A stretch of DNA of 64,000 nucleotides from Sipunculus nudus (GCA_026874595.1 CM049320.1:3539464-3603463); one strand, 5' to 3'; positions 1-12,810 are shown, counted from the stretch's first letter. Made by a program: numbers and translations. The notes: generated by a model not told the origin, from the sequence alone.

Positions 1-310
1 CTCATTGACCCATTCCCGAAATGCCATTAGAATGTTATGTTGAATTTTGAACACACACACAAACGGGGATCAACACATACCCTCCTGGCGGAAGCATAAC
101 ATTGTAGAATATCTAAAGACAAAGTCGGCATGCAGCCAAAAGAAAGATTCAAGATGTCTTATCGTATCTTTGAAGAACTATGCCTAGCTAATGCAGATAA
201 CACTGTGAATTTTAAATGACAGGACAGACAATAAAAATACAAGGAGGAGTGCAAAAAAAAAAGCAACACAGGTCCAAGAGTATTTTTTAGAAGCGTCTTG
301 TGCCTTTATT
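1..310. other. No gene seen; short dispersed-repeat fragment at the edge
   Basis: No exon, ORF or RNA gene is visible. Bases ~10-60 (CCATTCCCGAAATGCCAT, then GTTATGTTG and a CA-rich run) resemble ~12,003-12,090 (CCATTCCTGAAATGTCAT, then GTTATGTTG and a CA-rich run), so both look like pieces of one dispersed repeat family. The rest is unassigned AT-rich sequence. Confidence 0.5.
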
Positions 311-560
311 ACGGGAGGTTGTCTTGGGGTTGAGCAAAGGGCTCAAAACCGAGAGACAGTTAGTTTGAATCTCAGCCCAGCTTGTGAGAGGTCTAATGAG
401 AAAGGCTGTGTCCCACGGCCGTGTTTCACTCACAAACCAGTGTGCCTTTCGTGGGTCCCTCGCTGGTATGACCCAGCAATGTTGACGATTACATTGCCCA
501 GGCCCGCAGATGCAGTAGCCACCCGGGCCTGGTTAACACCAGAATATAAATAAGAAGAAG
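311..560 (+). mobile_element. tRNA-derived SINE, copy 1
   Basis: The head resembles a pol III promoter: a weak A-box-like stretch (GGGGTTGAGCAAAGGGC) at ~324-340 and a good B box (GTTTGAATC) at 363-371. A body of ~180 bp follows and ends in an A-rich ATAAATAAGAAGAAG tail. Family membership is supported inside the window: the reverse complement of ~30,916-31,205 aligns with it over most of its length, including GTGTTTCACTC, GTATGACCCA and GACGATTACA in the same order. The family name is not known to me. Boundaries are approximate and no target duplication was resolved. Confidence 0.68.
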
Positions 561-1710
561 AGTGTGCTTCTGCTCCATGACGTAGTCTGAAATGGGAATG
601 AAATTCTTCGATGTACATACTTAGTGAAGCTAGTAATAAAAATGATGGCGGTTACCTCGAACAAAAAATATTTTAAAATAAATTGGAAAGGCACTGTGTG
701 ACCCCAGACCAGAGAACTGATTGGACAAACACCAATTGCGAGTCCATAAATCATGTCATGATTCCAGTTCTGCAGCTAGAAAAGCAGACTTAAAATGAAA
801 TTGTTGACATCCTATTAGGCAAGTGTATACGCAAAAAGACGACCGTAGAGCTTTGGTCAGCCAAAGCAACTAATAGCTAACAGGGATTTCTGGTGCTATT
901 AAATTCATTTTTGCGGTATAAAAAAAATCAGTTTGTGGTATGAAAAACAAAAAATTTAAAAAAGTATTTAATGCTTTTTTTCAATAAAGTAACAAAGAAC
1001 TGATTGCTGGCTAAACAAAGATCTCAACGGATTGTGATTTAGTTATGAATACTTTTGGAAGGAAAATAATTCACCAGATAAAGCTAAAACGAGCATAGAG
1101 AAATGTAACACATAGAAAAATCCCAAAGAAAAATATATTTGTTGAGGGCAGAGTAGTCCAAAAAGCGACTCCTAATAATTTATAGGTTAAGCTGCATATC
1201 TGGACATCAGGTTTATTTTTTTTCTACTTTTCCACTATAATTAGTTCTATAATAGTTAAGTATTATTTAATTATGTTCAAGGCAAGCATGAATTGTTAAT
1301 TTATAATAAGCAGTATTACACACTCTCCATGTTGAATGCTTATTCTCGGATAATGGACACCAACTGTTTTTTTTTCTGAAAAAGAAACAAACATAAATTT
1401 ATGTATGGGAATGACTTATGGGTGTTTATTTGAACATATTTGTATTAGAATAAAGTAACTTTAGGTAGGTTTTAATGAAAGGCAATCAGAACGCTGATAT
1501 AGTTTAATTTTACAACTAGAAGCTTACATGAAAATAAATATCGTGTGTGGAACCATTAAAAACGTATGTGTGTTAACACTCTCTGCTTTTGTTAGAGATT
1601 ACAAATTTTTATAAAATTTTTGTAAATACCTCAATAAAATGAACTTGGGTCTTTAATATATGCATAATGTTGCTTTTTATTGTTTTTCTAAACAATTAAG
1701 GAATAATTAG
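561..1710. other. AT-rich intergenic sequence, no gene seen
   Basis: Both strands show only short chance reading frames and many A/T runs. No splice-bounded coding stretch, RNA gene or clear repeat was recognised. Confidence 0.5.
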
Positions 1711-2730
1711 CTCAGCTGACTATAAGTCATCTGAGCTATAGCTGTGGTCCATTGTCCGTCGTCCGTCCGTCCGTCCGTCCGTAGATGTGACACGTTTTGA
1801 AACCGTAAGACCTAGGAATCCAAAATTCGGCATAATGTTAGATGTCCCCAAGATCTCCTATCAAGCCAAAATATGGGTCTTTGCGACTTCATTCCTTTGA
1901 GAAATTAAGGAAAAACCTCATTTTTTTTTATTAAAAACCTATTTTCACACCTCAGGACTGCCTAATATCAAAACCACTCATCTGTTCTTCAGATTTACCA
2001 TTAATATTCCTCTATATAGTTCCTATGTTGATGCCCGAAATTAGGTCTGCATTATATAATTTAAAAAAGTTATGGGCTCAAACATAATGCATTTTGTAAA
2101 AAAATCAGGAAAGATATTTGATCACTTAACACAAAACATGTTAAAGCTAAGGACTTTTTTCCAGTTATAAAAATTTAATTAATCAAAATAAATTGTATAC
2201 CTAAAATTAGATCAAAATCTTTTAAATTTTTTTAAATATTAGCAAAAATAAAAAATTGGAACCTTAACTTTTGCCTTACTTTGACCATAGCACTTTTTTT
2301 GTAAGTACATTTGATTTAATTTTCACAGTAAGTTTACATATGGATTTAATCTGATGAATTTTGAAAATATAAGCTTAAAAATAGTCTAGCTATTGAAGTT
2401 TTTAGAGGCCTTAATGTATTTGTATTTTCTAGCATCATGACCCCACTTTTGTTTACTACAACTTTTCCTGGTAATAAAAAAATTGGCATAATGTTAGATG
2501 TCCCCAAGATCTCCTTCCAAGCCAAAAACTGGGTCTCTGAATTTTGCAATTTTTTAAAGTTATTAGCATAAATATAAAATCAGTACCTTAAATTTTGCCC
2601 AACTTTGGCCACGGGACGTTTTTTTTCCTGTTAGTACTGTGGATTTAATTTTCACAGCATGTACACATAAGGATTGAATCTGTAAAATCTGAAATTTGGA
2701 AATAAAAGCTGCAAAATTAGGCCAGTTATT
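1711..2730. repeat. Decayed dispersed repeat with internal direct duplications and GTCC microsatellite
   Basis: It begins with a weak hairpin around TCAGCTGACTATAAGTCATC and a (GTCC)n run at ~1,756-1,782. A block at ~1,832-1,890 (CATAATGTTAGATGTCCCC, then CAAGATCTCC) recurs at ~2,487-2,540. A second pair, ~2,265-2,395 and ~2,595-2,720 (TTTAATTTTCACAG with shared flanks), is spaced ~330 bp. The GTCCGTCC and GAGCT ends resemble those near 22,380-22,470 and 40,470-40,540, so these may be related element termini. It is non-coding. Confidence 0.55.
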
Positions 2731-2732
2731 GA

Positions 2733-2757
2733 TTTTTTTTTTTTGGGGGGGGGGGGG
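2733..2757. repeat. T-run followed by 13-bp G homopolymer
   Basis: A run of 12 T is followed directly by 13 G. It lies just upstream of the Jockey-type LINE, whose sense strand is rich in C runs, so this run has the opposite strand sense. Its length in the assembly is uncertain. Confidence 0.8.
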
Positions 2758-3447
2758 AGGGGCTCTTTTTGTATTCCCTTTCATAGTTAAGCAGTCCACG
2801 TTGGTCACTGTAGGTCATTCAGTGCAGCTCTGTATGCTCCCAAGGCTGTTGTTATGTAATCCCATCACTCGGGCAAGCCCTCTCTCTTGTTGAGCTTGAT
2901 CCGTTCCCAGTTTCGTTGCAATCACCACCGCATGCGGACGTGTTAGCAGCATCACAGCATCCCAGCATCCCAGAGATAGCCTACTGACATCGCAAGTTTC
3001 AAGTCACAAGAAAAGTCGAAGATCAAGACCAAGTACAAGATCGGGAAGATCAAGTCAGAAGATCGAGATCTGAAGATCAGGATCCTGAGACCAAAACCTC
3101 AGAACAACCTGACGTAGACAAAATAAAAGGACAAGCAAAGTCAACAAGTAAGTGAAATCTAAATAAGGTGGAAGTAAAACAATTAACAAAAACCAAGAAA
3201 AGACAACAAAGGTAAGACCTAACCCCTTAACCCCCCCCCCCCCCGAATCGAACCCACAATACAACCAAAATTTATGCTACACTATAATAAACTTGAAGAG
3301 TCCAGGAGAGGAGATCAAAACAAAATTTAATAAAAAAATTAGACAAAACCTGCAAAACTTCCTCCGTGTTAGCATAAACTAAAACAAAAAACCCGAAAAA
3401 ATTTAAAACCATAGAGTAACAAGCATATGTAAATTAAGAAAAACACC

Positions 3448-4390
3448 CGACCATCACCCACTCATCGGATCACAGCTGCAGATCCTAATTAGCGCCCCCC
3501 ACCACCCTAAGTAGATAATCAGAAACATCTGCCGGCCCTATCCTTAACTATCAATATAATTAAAAATACTTAAATTTACAAAGTACAACCCACCTAAACT
3601 TGTCAACATTCTAATATAATATAAGAAAACCGCCAAAGAAAGTTTCAAAACTAAAATCCAGACCAATCAACAAGAAATAAAAAAGGCCAAAAATACCCCG
3701 ACCATCAACCAAACACCGGATCAGCGCTGCAGATCCTAATTAGCGCCCCCCACCACCCTAAGTAGATAATCAGAAACATCTGCCGGCCCTATCTTTAACT
3801 ATCAATATAATTAAAAATACTTAAATTTACAAAGTACAACCCACCTAAACCTGTCAACATTCTAATATAATATAAGAAAACCGCCAAAGAAAGTTTCAAA
3901 ACTAAAATCCAGACCAATCAACAAGAAATAAAAAAAGCCAAAAATACCCAGACCATCAACCAAACACCGGATCAGCGCTGCAGATCCTAATTAGCGCCCC
4001 CCCCCCCACCTCTTAGAGCAAATAACCAAAAACAGCTGAAGGCCCTACTTTAAACATCGATATAAGTAAAAATACCTAAAATTACAAACTACAACCCACC
4101 TAAAACCACCAACATACTAACTTAATACCCAAAAATTGCCCAAGAAATTATCAAAACTAAAATCCTGATTAATTAACAAAAACTAAAAAAGGCAAAAAAC
4201 ACCTCGACCATCAACCAACCATCGGACCAACGCTGCAAAGAAATCAAATAAGGACCACGCCCCCCTACTCCCTCATTGGACAGACATTACAAAACCGCAA
4301 ATCCAAATAAGCGCCCCCCCCCCCCCTCCCCCCCCCCCATACCAACACATAGACTAACTATTGGACCCTAATTAGCGCCCCCCCTAGACA
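3448..4390 (+). repeat. ~250-bp tandem units in the LINE 5' region
   Basis: Units start at ~3,448, 3,698, 3,949 and 4,205, each with CGACCATCA or a variant followed by CGGATC and GCTGCAGATCCTAATTAGCG, then a C-rich run. The first two are almost identical; the third and fourth diverge and contain long poly-C tracts (4,313-4,338). Their position directly in front of ORF1 resembles the repeated promoter monomers of some LINE families, such as mouse L1. A promoter role here is inference. Confidence 0.82.
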
Positions 4391-4394
4391 CACA

Positions 4395-6043
4395 ATGATA
4401 CTGAAAACAAGAAGAACAGTCAAGGCCTCCAGACCCAAAAACAAAAAAACCAACCACACCAATGAACTAGACAGGTACATGGCATGGGTCACAACCCTGA
4501 TGACAGTCCTCTCAACCAAGTTCCCTGAAGCCATCCAGGAAACAGTAACACTGGCTGGCCCAAATCCCTTCAGGGAAACCACCCAATCAGGAGACCCCTT
4601 CCAGACCCCTGTCACTAAACTGACCACCAAACCCAGGGCACTCCAACTAGAGAGTAAAGAAACACCAAAAAAAAAAGAACCAAAGAAAACTCGCCGCTAA
4701 AACAATCTCAAGAAAAACGAACAAAACCAAACACCCCCAAAGAGACTCCCCCCCCCCCCCGCCCAATCAAAGCCTCAGGAAACCCCCCCCCCCAAGCCAC
4801 CACCATACCCATTTCATACGCAAAAATCGTCCAGTCACAAGTTAAACCAAAACCGATCACCCCAAAATCTACTGAAAACAAAGAAACCAAAAAAGAGAAG
4901 AAACCTGGAAAACCAGTCTCAGTTACTGGAATAGACCCCTAAATAGCTCAGGATGAAATCAAAGTAGCTGAAATCATTAGAAAAATCCACCCAAAACACA
5001 CCATCTCCCATACCAGTTACAATCACTACAAAGGCATCCTAACATTCTGGTGTAAAACGGATGAAGACATCTCAAAAATCAAAGACCTGGAAAAAATGAG
5101 AGCAGTACCCCAACTCCAAAATGTAAAAGTAGTCAATCCAAAACCAGCACCACCCCCCCCCCCCCCCCAAAGCCTCAACATCCCTAATATTGAACAAAAT
5201 CTCCCCAAGCTTCAGCGAAGAAAGTATCCTACAAGCCACAAAATCCATAGGTGTATGTAAAGCCACCAGATTTCAAAACAAACAAGGACAAACATGGACA
5301 GTCAAACTAGACTTTAACACCCCAGAACAGTGCGCCCTAGCGGCAAAAAAGAAATTATCTATGTAGGGTTCAAAACATACAAACTAACAGAATTCAAAGA
5401 AAGACCTGAAGTCAAACAGTGTTTCCAGTGCCAAAAATTTGGACACAGGGCCACTGAATGCAAATCTATGCCCATATGTAATAAATGCGGTGAAAAAGGA
5501 CACAATCACAGCAGAGAAAACCCATGCGAAAAACCAACAAAATGCTCAAATTGCAAAAGCACTGAGCATGGATCACGATATAAAGGGTGCCCAAACTATA
5601 AGAAAATCTACCAAAACATAACACAAAATAAAACCAAAAACAAACAAACCACAGAACCAAAAACAAGCCAACCACCCAAAGCCATCCCCAAACTCATGCA
5701 AATAGAAGTAACACAACACAAACACACAGTGCCAAAACAGAAACAAAATAAGACACTCCTACCCACCCCCCAAACAAAATCTAACCCAGCCCCAAAACCC
5801 AGCACCAGTCAAATACCAATCAGAGGAACAAAAAACACCAGCATCCCAACAGTACAAAGCAAAACCAACAGAATAAACCAAAAAACAACCTCCAACAAAA
5901 CAAAGCCAAGCATAGCAACAGTTTCAGCAGTAGCATGCGAAACTACAAAAAACCTGATAGCAAAACTAAAAATAAACCTGTCAACTGCTGAAGTCAGAGA
6001 CTTCCTTATGCATAAGACAGGACACAAAACGCATCAACTGTAA
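4395..6043 (+). pseudogene. LINE ORF1 (gag-like, CCHC zinc knuckles), frameshifted
   Basis: The likely start is ATG 4,395, opening a basic, Lys-rich N-terminus. The reading then moves through three frame changes: to frame 2 around the stop at 4,698 and the C-run at 4,749-4,760, to frame 0 at the C-run 5,151-5,168, and to frame 2 at an A-run near 5,346. There is also one in-frame stop (TAA 4,940). The middle resembles the RRM/PRE_C2HC-like region of Jockey-type gag proteins. Cys/His knuckles follow at ~5,420-5,590: CFQCQKFGHRATEC, then CNKCGEKGH, then CSNC with a paired downstream Cys. The C-terminal third is Lys/Thr/Gln/Pro-rich. In this family ORF1 binds the element RNA. Most breaks sit in homopolymers, so assembly indels and true decay are both possible. 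Confidence 0.72.
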
Positions 6044-6071
6044 AATCAACCCAAACGAACCACAGAATAAC

Positions 6072-8855
6072 ATGAACAAACAGAGTACACTTAATTTAAT
6101 GCACCTAAATGCAAACTCAATCAAAAACAAACAAACTGAAATCCTAAATTACTTAACTGAACACAAAATAGACATTGCATTATTCACAGAAACCAAGCTA
6201 TTTCTCCCATTTCTCATTGGGAAACTACACCCTATGTCGAAAAGACAGGGAAGATAAAGGAGGCGGAGTAGCCATTGCTATTAATAGTAAACTCGACTAC
6301 TCCATAAATAACTGGTTTAACAAAACAGAAGATGAAATCCTATCCATCAGAATAAACGGTATAGCAGGCAACATGCCATTTCTAGACATAATTGCCTACT
6401 ATAACCCCCACAAGAAAAAATAAATAAAGAAATACTCAGGAAAATTAAAAATAAAAGCCCACACTTCATCATAATGGGAGACCTAAACTCCCCACATACA
6501 CAATATGGTGCCAGGTACACAAACACATCAGGGAAAATTCTAATGGACGAAATGTCTGACGGCAGTCTAGTGCTAATAAATAACACAGAACCCACTTTTA
6601 CACAAAACACAACAGGCCAATGGAATATACTCGACTTAGCAATATCCTCACCAGATGTCGCTATAGTCGCAGACTTCAGTGTTGGGGAGGATTTAGGCTC
6701 AGACCACCTCCCAATACATACAAAACTAGACTGGCAACCAAAAACCAACCCACCAAAACTATATAGAAACCTCAAAAAAGCAGACTGGGACAAATTTAAT
6801 AAAATAATAACAGAAAGCATGATAGACCCCAATAACTCCCTAATAATATCACACACACAAATTGACATAGTAGTAGACAGCATCACAAACACCATTAAAC
6901 AAGCAATAGACACAGTAGCCCCGGAACAAGAAGTAACAAACAGAAACTGGTGGAAATTTACCCCAGACATAAAACACCTGGTAAAACTTAGAAGAAAAGC
7001 CAGGACAAAATATCAGACCACTAGGCACCCAGATGACAAAACACATTACAATTACCTCAGTAAACAAGTAAAAGACAAAATCCTAGCACAAAAAAGAAAA
7101 CAGTGGAATGAATACATTACAGGCTTAGACCACACCACAAACTTAGGGGATTTCTGGAAAAATTTTAGAAAATTCTCAAATTCCCAATTAAACCCAAACA
7201 CTGGGAAAATCAAAACACTAACACGCCCAGATGGCTCAACAGCTACTACAGCAAATGAGAGGGCAGACTTATTCGCCGAAACCCTAGAAAATATACATAA
7301 AACTCCAGAGAATGAACACTATGACGAAAAATTTAAACAACAAGTCAATGAAGTCTTAGATATAAACAAAACTTTATTCAATCCACTAGACCAACCCACC
7401 ACAGAACCAGGAGATGACTCTGACACTACTCGGCCCATCTCAATAATAGAAATAAAAAGAGCTCTAAGCACATGTAAAGGAAAATCAGCTCCAGGAATAG
7501 ACAAAATAAACTACAAAATACTTAAAAAGGTACCAGACATAGGATCACACAAAATTGCAGGCCTTTATAACCTATGCCTGACATGGGGCTATTTCCCAGC
7601 AGTATGGAAAACTGCTCTGGTCACCATGATCCCTAAACCAAACAAAGACACAGAATTACCTAAAAACCACAGGCCAATTAGCCTTCTCCCATGTCTAGGA
7701 AAATTATTTGAAAAAATAATTAAAAAAAGAATAACAAACTTCCTCGAAAACAGAACCCCAGAATTAGGCGGTCCCTTCTTTAATGAAAACCAGGCAGGCT
7801 TTAGAGCAGGTAGGTCCACTACAGATCAACTATTCAGATTAAGTCAATCAATCCACAATGGATTCCAAAAATCCGAAGCCACATTAGCCACATTCCTCGA
7901 TGTGGAAAAAGCTTTCGATGCAGTCTGGATTGAAGGACTAAGACTAAAACTCATGAGAACCAAACTCCCAAACAAATTAATTAGAATTCTATCATCATTC
8001 CTACAAGATAGAACACTCAAAGTAAACATAAATGGCACCCACTCCAGAGAAATAACACTACAGGCTGGAACTCCCCAAGGCTCAGTCCTGAGTCCAGTAC
8101 TGTTTATAATATACGTAAATGATCTACCTAAAACCAGCCAGCAGGCACAAGTGTCACAATTTGCTGACGACATAGCCATATGGGCAACCAGCAAAAAATC
8201 CGAACTTGCTGGCACCCTGGTACAAGCCCAACTAGACCGCATCAGTAACTGGTGCAACAGATGGAGAATAAAACTCAACCCAGACAAAACCCAAACAGTC
8301 CTATTCACCAAGGCCATAAAAAACAAATGGTTTGAAACTCTCGAATTACAAGAGAAAGACCTCAAAGAATCCAAAACTGCAAAATTCCTAGGCCTTACTT
8401 TTGATGAAAGAGCCAATTGGAAAACACACATAGAAGACATAACACACAGAATGTGGCAACGCACAAATGCCCTTAAAAAAGTGTGCAGACTGAGAGAAGG
8501 ACCCTCCATCGAGACCGCTACCTACCTATATAAACAATGGATCCGCCCAATAGGCATATATGGATCCATAGCCTTCCTAGGAGCCCCCAAAACTTACCTA
8601 AAAAAATTAGAAGTACAACAGAACAATGCACTCCGAGCCATCCTAAGAGCAAGGAGACGAACAAATACCGACATATTAAGAGAACAAACTAACACACCAA
8701 AAATACTAGACTACATAACAGAACAATCAACCAACGCCTACAACAGAATTAAAAACAATCCCAAAATTGCAGAAATTATCACTATACACAGAAGAACCAA
8801 ACCTAAAAACAAACATCTAACCCCACTTAATATACTACAAGAAAACACAAATTAA
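6072..8855 (+). pseudogene. LINE ORF2: AP endonuclease plus reverse transcriptase, two frameshifts
   Basis: ATG 6,072 opens the endonuclease (LNLMHLNANSIKN, then ETKL). Reading shifts to frame 1 near 6,210-6,235 (GGGVAIAI, then YYNPH), and back to frame 0 in an A-run near 6,415. From ATG 6,474 a 793-residue frame is intact: endonuclease GDLNSP at residue 2 and SDHLPIH near 76; reverse transcriptase RPISLLP near 400, AGFRAGRSTTDQL near 440, DVEKAFDAVW near 475, GTPQGSVLSP near 532 and the catalytic FADDIAIW near 562. A ~170-residue C-terminal part follows with no RNase H. In the family the protein nicks the target and copies the element RNA there. The RT half looks undamaged; only the endonuclease half is broken. 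Confidence 0.85.
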
Positions 8856-8875
8856 AATTATTCCCCCCTCCACAG

Positions 8876-9950
8876 GTAAACCCCCCACATGTTATAACCC
8901 CCCCCCCCAAAGGTTGAAAGCTCCTGGGCTACATGTCGATGTGTAGACACGACATGTAACCCAGCTAAGGAACCTAAAACCAAGGGGATATAAAACCTAA
9001 AACACCCCCCCCCCCCCCACCAAATAACCAGCCCACAACAGGACAGATGAGTTGCCAAATGGTGGACAACGTCCGAATAATAACCAAAAAACCCCAGAGT
9101 GTTAACAGCAGGGCCCATATCGGTTACCCGCTTGCTGAAAATCACTCACCTAAACCCCCAAATCCCCCCCCCACAAATAAATACATAAACAAACGGGTAG
9201 CTGAGTTGCCAAACGGTGGACAGCACCCACAAAACAGTAGCAGAACCCCACCCCCCAGTACTTAAAACAACACCATAAGCCCCCCACATGTTATAACCCC
9301 CCCCCCCCTCTCGGCATCAATCCGAAATAAAATAAAAATCCCAAAAAACAAACCCCCCCCCCAATGATGGACAACGTCCGAAAAATAACCAAAAAAAAAC
9401 CCCAGAGTGTTAACAGCAGGGCCCATATCGGTTACCCGCTTGCTGGAAACCACTCACCTAAACCCTCAAATCCCCCCCCCCCCCACAAATAAATACATAA
9501 ACAAATGGGTAGCTGAGTTGCCAAACGGTGGACAGCACCCACAAACAGTAGCAAACCACCCCCCCCCCCCAGTACTTAAAACAACACCATAAGCCCCCCC
9601 CCACATGTTATAACCCCCCCCCCTTTCTCGGCACCAATCCGAAATAAAATAAAAATCCCAAAAACAATCCCCCCCCCCAATGATGGACAACGTCCGAAAA
9701 ATAACCAAAAAACCCCAGAGTGTTAACAGCAGGGCCCATATCGGTTACCCGCTTGCTGGAAACCACTCACCTAAACCCTCAAATACCCCCCCCCCCCCAC
9801 AAATAAATACATGAACAAGCGGGTAGCTGAGTTGCCAAACGGTGGACAGCACCCACAAACAGTCGCAGAACCTCCCCCCCCCCTCCTCCCACAGTACTTA
9901 AAACAACACCATAAGACCCCCCCCACATGTGATAATCCCCCCCCCCCTCA
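8876..9950 (+). repeat. ~313-bp tandem units in the LINE 3' region, rich in poly-C
   Basis: The anchor GAGTTGCCAAACGGTGGAC occurs at ~9,203, 9,516 and 9,831, and a diverged copy at ~9,049. Each unit also has GGACAACGTCCGAA, CAGAGTGTTAACAGCAGGGC and ACATGTTATAA or a variant. Each is broken by four or more C homopolymers of 8-14 bp whose lengths differ between units. Spacings are ~313 and ~315 bp. They lie between the ORF2 stop and the A-rich tail, so they belong to the element 3' UTR. Confidence 0.82.
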
Positions 9951-10335
9951 ACAAATGTAAAGCAGTCAATTAAACTAAAGCAACCCACCCCACCTCCTAG
10001 GAAACCAAGATCCCTGAAGAAGGCAAACATCAGCTACAATCTACCACGAAAACCTGGAACAAGGGAGACTGAAGCTGTAGCTGATAATACAAGCACCAAC
10101 CAAGGGAAGTCCTAGAAGTGGCATCAAAACAACAAGCCCAACAAAGAGGGACTGTAGCTGCAGGAAGAGAAAACCAGCACTACAAGCAAGGCTGAGAAGA
10201 AGGAAGAAGAATCCCCCCCCCCGACTCCCCCATGTACATAAAATAGTTATAGTTAGTAGACGATAGAATAGAACTAGAAAGAAAAGAAAATAAAATAAAA
10301 ATAAAAATACATAAAACAAAAAATAGAAATATTAT

Positions 10336-12654
10336 TTAAACCGCACTATTAGAACCTGAGTGGTAAAATACCAGACCATTCCCACTCATCTAGAAAGCAC
10401 AACACAAGCACAGCACCAAAATACTATACTTGCACGTAATTTTCAGTCTAGTATATTTCAGGTACTACACCCACCAAGTCAAGAGGTCTGGATTTCTCTA
10501 CATACCCCATTGCACACACACAAACATCATACCACACTTTATTTTTACCCCCACACAAAAATAAGCAGGGAATTACAACATGCGACGACGGGAGTACTCC
10601 GAAGAAATATGTGAGAACATATTTTGATGACGGACTACTCTTACCAGCAAAAATGTTGAATTCTCATCACTGCTCACGACACATAACAAACGCAAAATCA
10701 CCTTGCACGAGGCACCAACAATACAACAAAACATATTTAACGGAAAATATTTATTAATAGAAGCCTCACACCACCATAAATTTAAGCATACACCTTTGCA
10801 GTTTTTTTTAAATTAAGTAATAATAAATTAAAACACAACAACACACTGTCTGTAGTTAATACCACAGGGAGCCTTCCCCCCCCCCCCCCAACCCATCCAC
10901 CCCATTCTGATGACAGACCTGTACTATAAACAAGGTGAATCTTATAATTTCACATTTTTTTCAGCAAGGAACAGTTACAACAGAGCCCCATCCCCCAACT
11001 ACCCCTTCAATACACAGGACTAATAAACAAGACGAATCTTATAATTTTAATGTTAAATTAATTCTTTTTATTCAGACTTGGACAATTTAGATTTTTTAAA
11101 GAAAAAAAGATGTTCAGCAATTTAATTCTCATATTCAAATGTGATAAAATATTAGGATCTTATGTAAGTGCTAAGTGACAAGATTTAAGAAGATATAAAT
11201 ATTTTGTAGCATTTCATTCTTATCTAATAAAGTTGGCCGGGCCTAGGTGTGAATAACACTATTAAACTTAGTTTTAAAATCAGGAATATTAATTAAACTT
11301 TGTGGGATTAACTTTTAACTCATTTGGCCATATATTGAACTTTTGAAAACTTAATTATCTTCAAACACTATTTGTTTATGAAATGTAACTTTTATATAAC
11401 TCTTACCGTAGGCCCATTTTTTTCCCTTGGTGCATTACTATATGGTTTCAGGCCAAATGTTTCATTTTTTACACAGTGCATATGCTTTAGCTCATGTCCA
11501 TTATTATAAAATTAACAGTTCCATTTTGGCAGGGCCATTTTCTCTTAGCTTTTCAAATGGTAATGTACATGAAACACCAAAAGAAATAAAAATATTTTGC
11601 AGTAACTAATATTTTACTGTTTAGTTTACATGCATATAACTGTTAAGAATGCACGATCTGTATTCAACTTCTGTCTAGAAAAACACTGGAAGTACAGTGA
11701 AGTTTGTATTATTCTTTTCGTAAAAAAAACACTGGTAATACTGGTAAGTTTAGGATATTTTTCTCCCGTCCTTGACCTGTTCCGTCCGTAATTAAATTCA
11801 ATGTTAGTACTCATAAACTTTTGATTAGAATTCTGCTTTCCAAGGGATGAATGCCTCTGTCACGTGGACATTCATTTATTCGGGCAATATTCCCAGGTTC
11901 ATTCATGCACAAGAGACGAACATTTGTGAATATTCCTTGATGGCGATTGTGGATCTGGTATCAAGTGCCGGATCCACACGGAAATCTTACCGGTCCTTTA
12001 TAGGCCATTCCTGAAATGTCATGATAATTTCATGAGATTCTATTCTTGATTGCGTTATGTTGTGAACAAACACACAAACACACACTGCTTGGAGGGGGAG
12101 GGGGGGGGGGCAAAAATCAGTGTTGTATTACTGGATACAATAATCAAGAGTAACCTGTGACGCAGATGCGGAAGTTTGCAGATGGTGAAAATGCTTAGAG
12201 AGCACTCCTGGGCAATTGGCACTAAGCTGATTGTTCATATGGAAACCAACACCAACCTTGCAAAAATGCATGTGTATAAAGCAGTACCTATTATATCTTA
12301 AAAAATGTACTCAGTGACGGGGTTAAGGACACCTTATAACGGACGTTTCTTGCACGGATGTTTTCGCCACAGATATAAACACATCACCTTCAAGACGCTT
12401 TCTGGCAGTTTCATTTCAGAAAATGTTCCACACTTCGGTATGTGAAGAAAATATATATGGGATCACCAAAACCTGAAAGGTGCCCTTTTGCACGGACACA
12501 CTATGGTAATGTTCCGTCCGTTAAAAAGTATATTGAACATTTTATTTTAACATTTAAAGCATATCAAATATTGATGGCTCACGCAAATGAGTACGGAAAT
12601 ATATGTACGCTCTGTTAACCTTGAAATAGCAGACTCAGGATACAATATTCCTGG
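10336..12654. other. Intergenic sequence with minor duplications, no gene seen
   Basis: A ~60-bp motif is duplicated at ~10,930-10,960 and ~11,022-11,055 (ACAAGGTGAATCTTATAATTT and ACAAGACGAATCTTATAATTT). A C-run occurs at ~10,876-10,889 and a G-run at ~12,095-12,111. Bases 12,003-12,090 match the left edge of the window. No convincing coding exon was found upstream of 12,655. Confidence 0.5.
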
Positions 12655-12810
12655 TCGATCGTTCATTACCGATTCAATGCGACCTTTCAAACTGGGCTGT
12701 GGGGAGTCTGTTCAATGAAGTTGGCACAGCAAATACAGTTGGATGTAGGATTTTGCAAGTCCCGCTCGCAGTCAGCTTGTCTAGAAGAAAGTTCATCCGG
12801 AGACCTGACA

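Larger units (their letters stand above)
2960..10335 (+). mobile_element. Jockey-type non-LTR retrotransposon (LINE), nearly full length, frameshifted
   Basis: The order is 5' leader, ~250-bp tandem units (3,448-4,390), ORF1 with gag-type zinc knuckles (4,395-6,043), ORF2 with AP endonuclease and reverse transcriptase (6,072-8,855), ~313-bp tandem units (8,876-9,950), a ~300-bp tail and an A-rich end (~10,265-10,335). The sense strand is strongly A/C-rich and G/T-poor throughout, unlike the flanks, which supports treating it as one unit. The Jockey-group assignment rests on ORF1/ORF2 layout, RT motif style and absence of an RNase H domain; a related clade is possible. The 5' boundary is approximate and I could not find a target duplication. 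Confidence 0.8.

Noticed and set aside
9047-10030. Short frames between the poly-C tracts downstream of ORF2
   Set aside because: They repeat once per ~313-bp tandem unit, are Pro/Gly-rich from C or G runs, and have no independent support.
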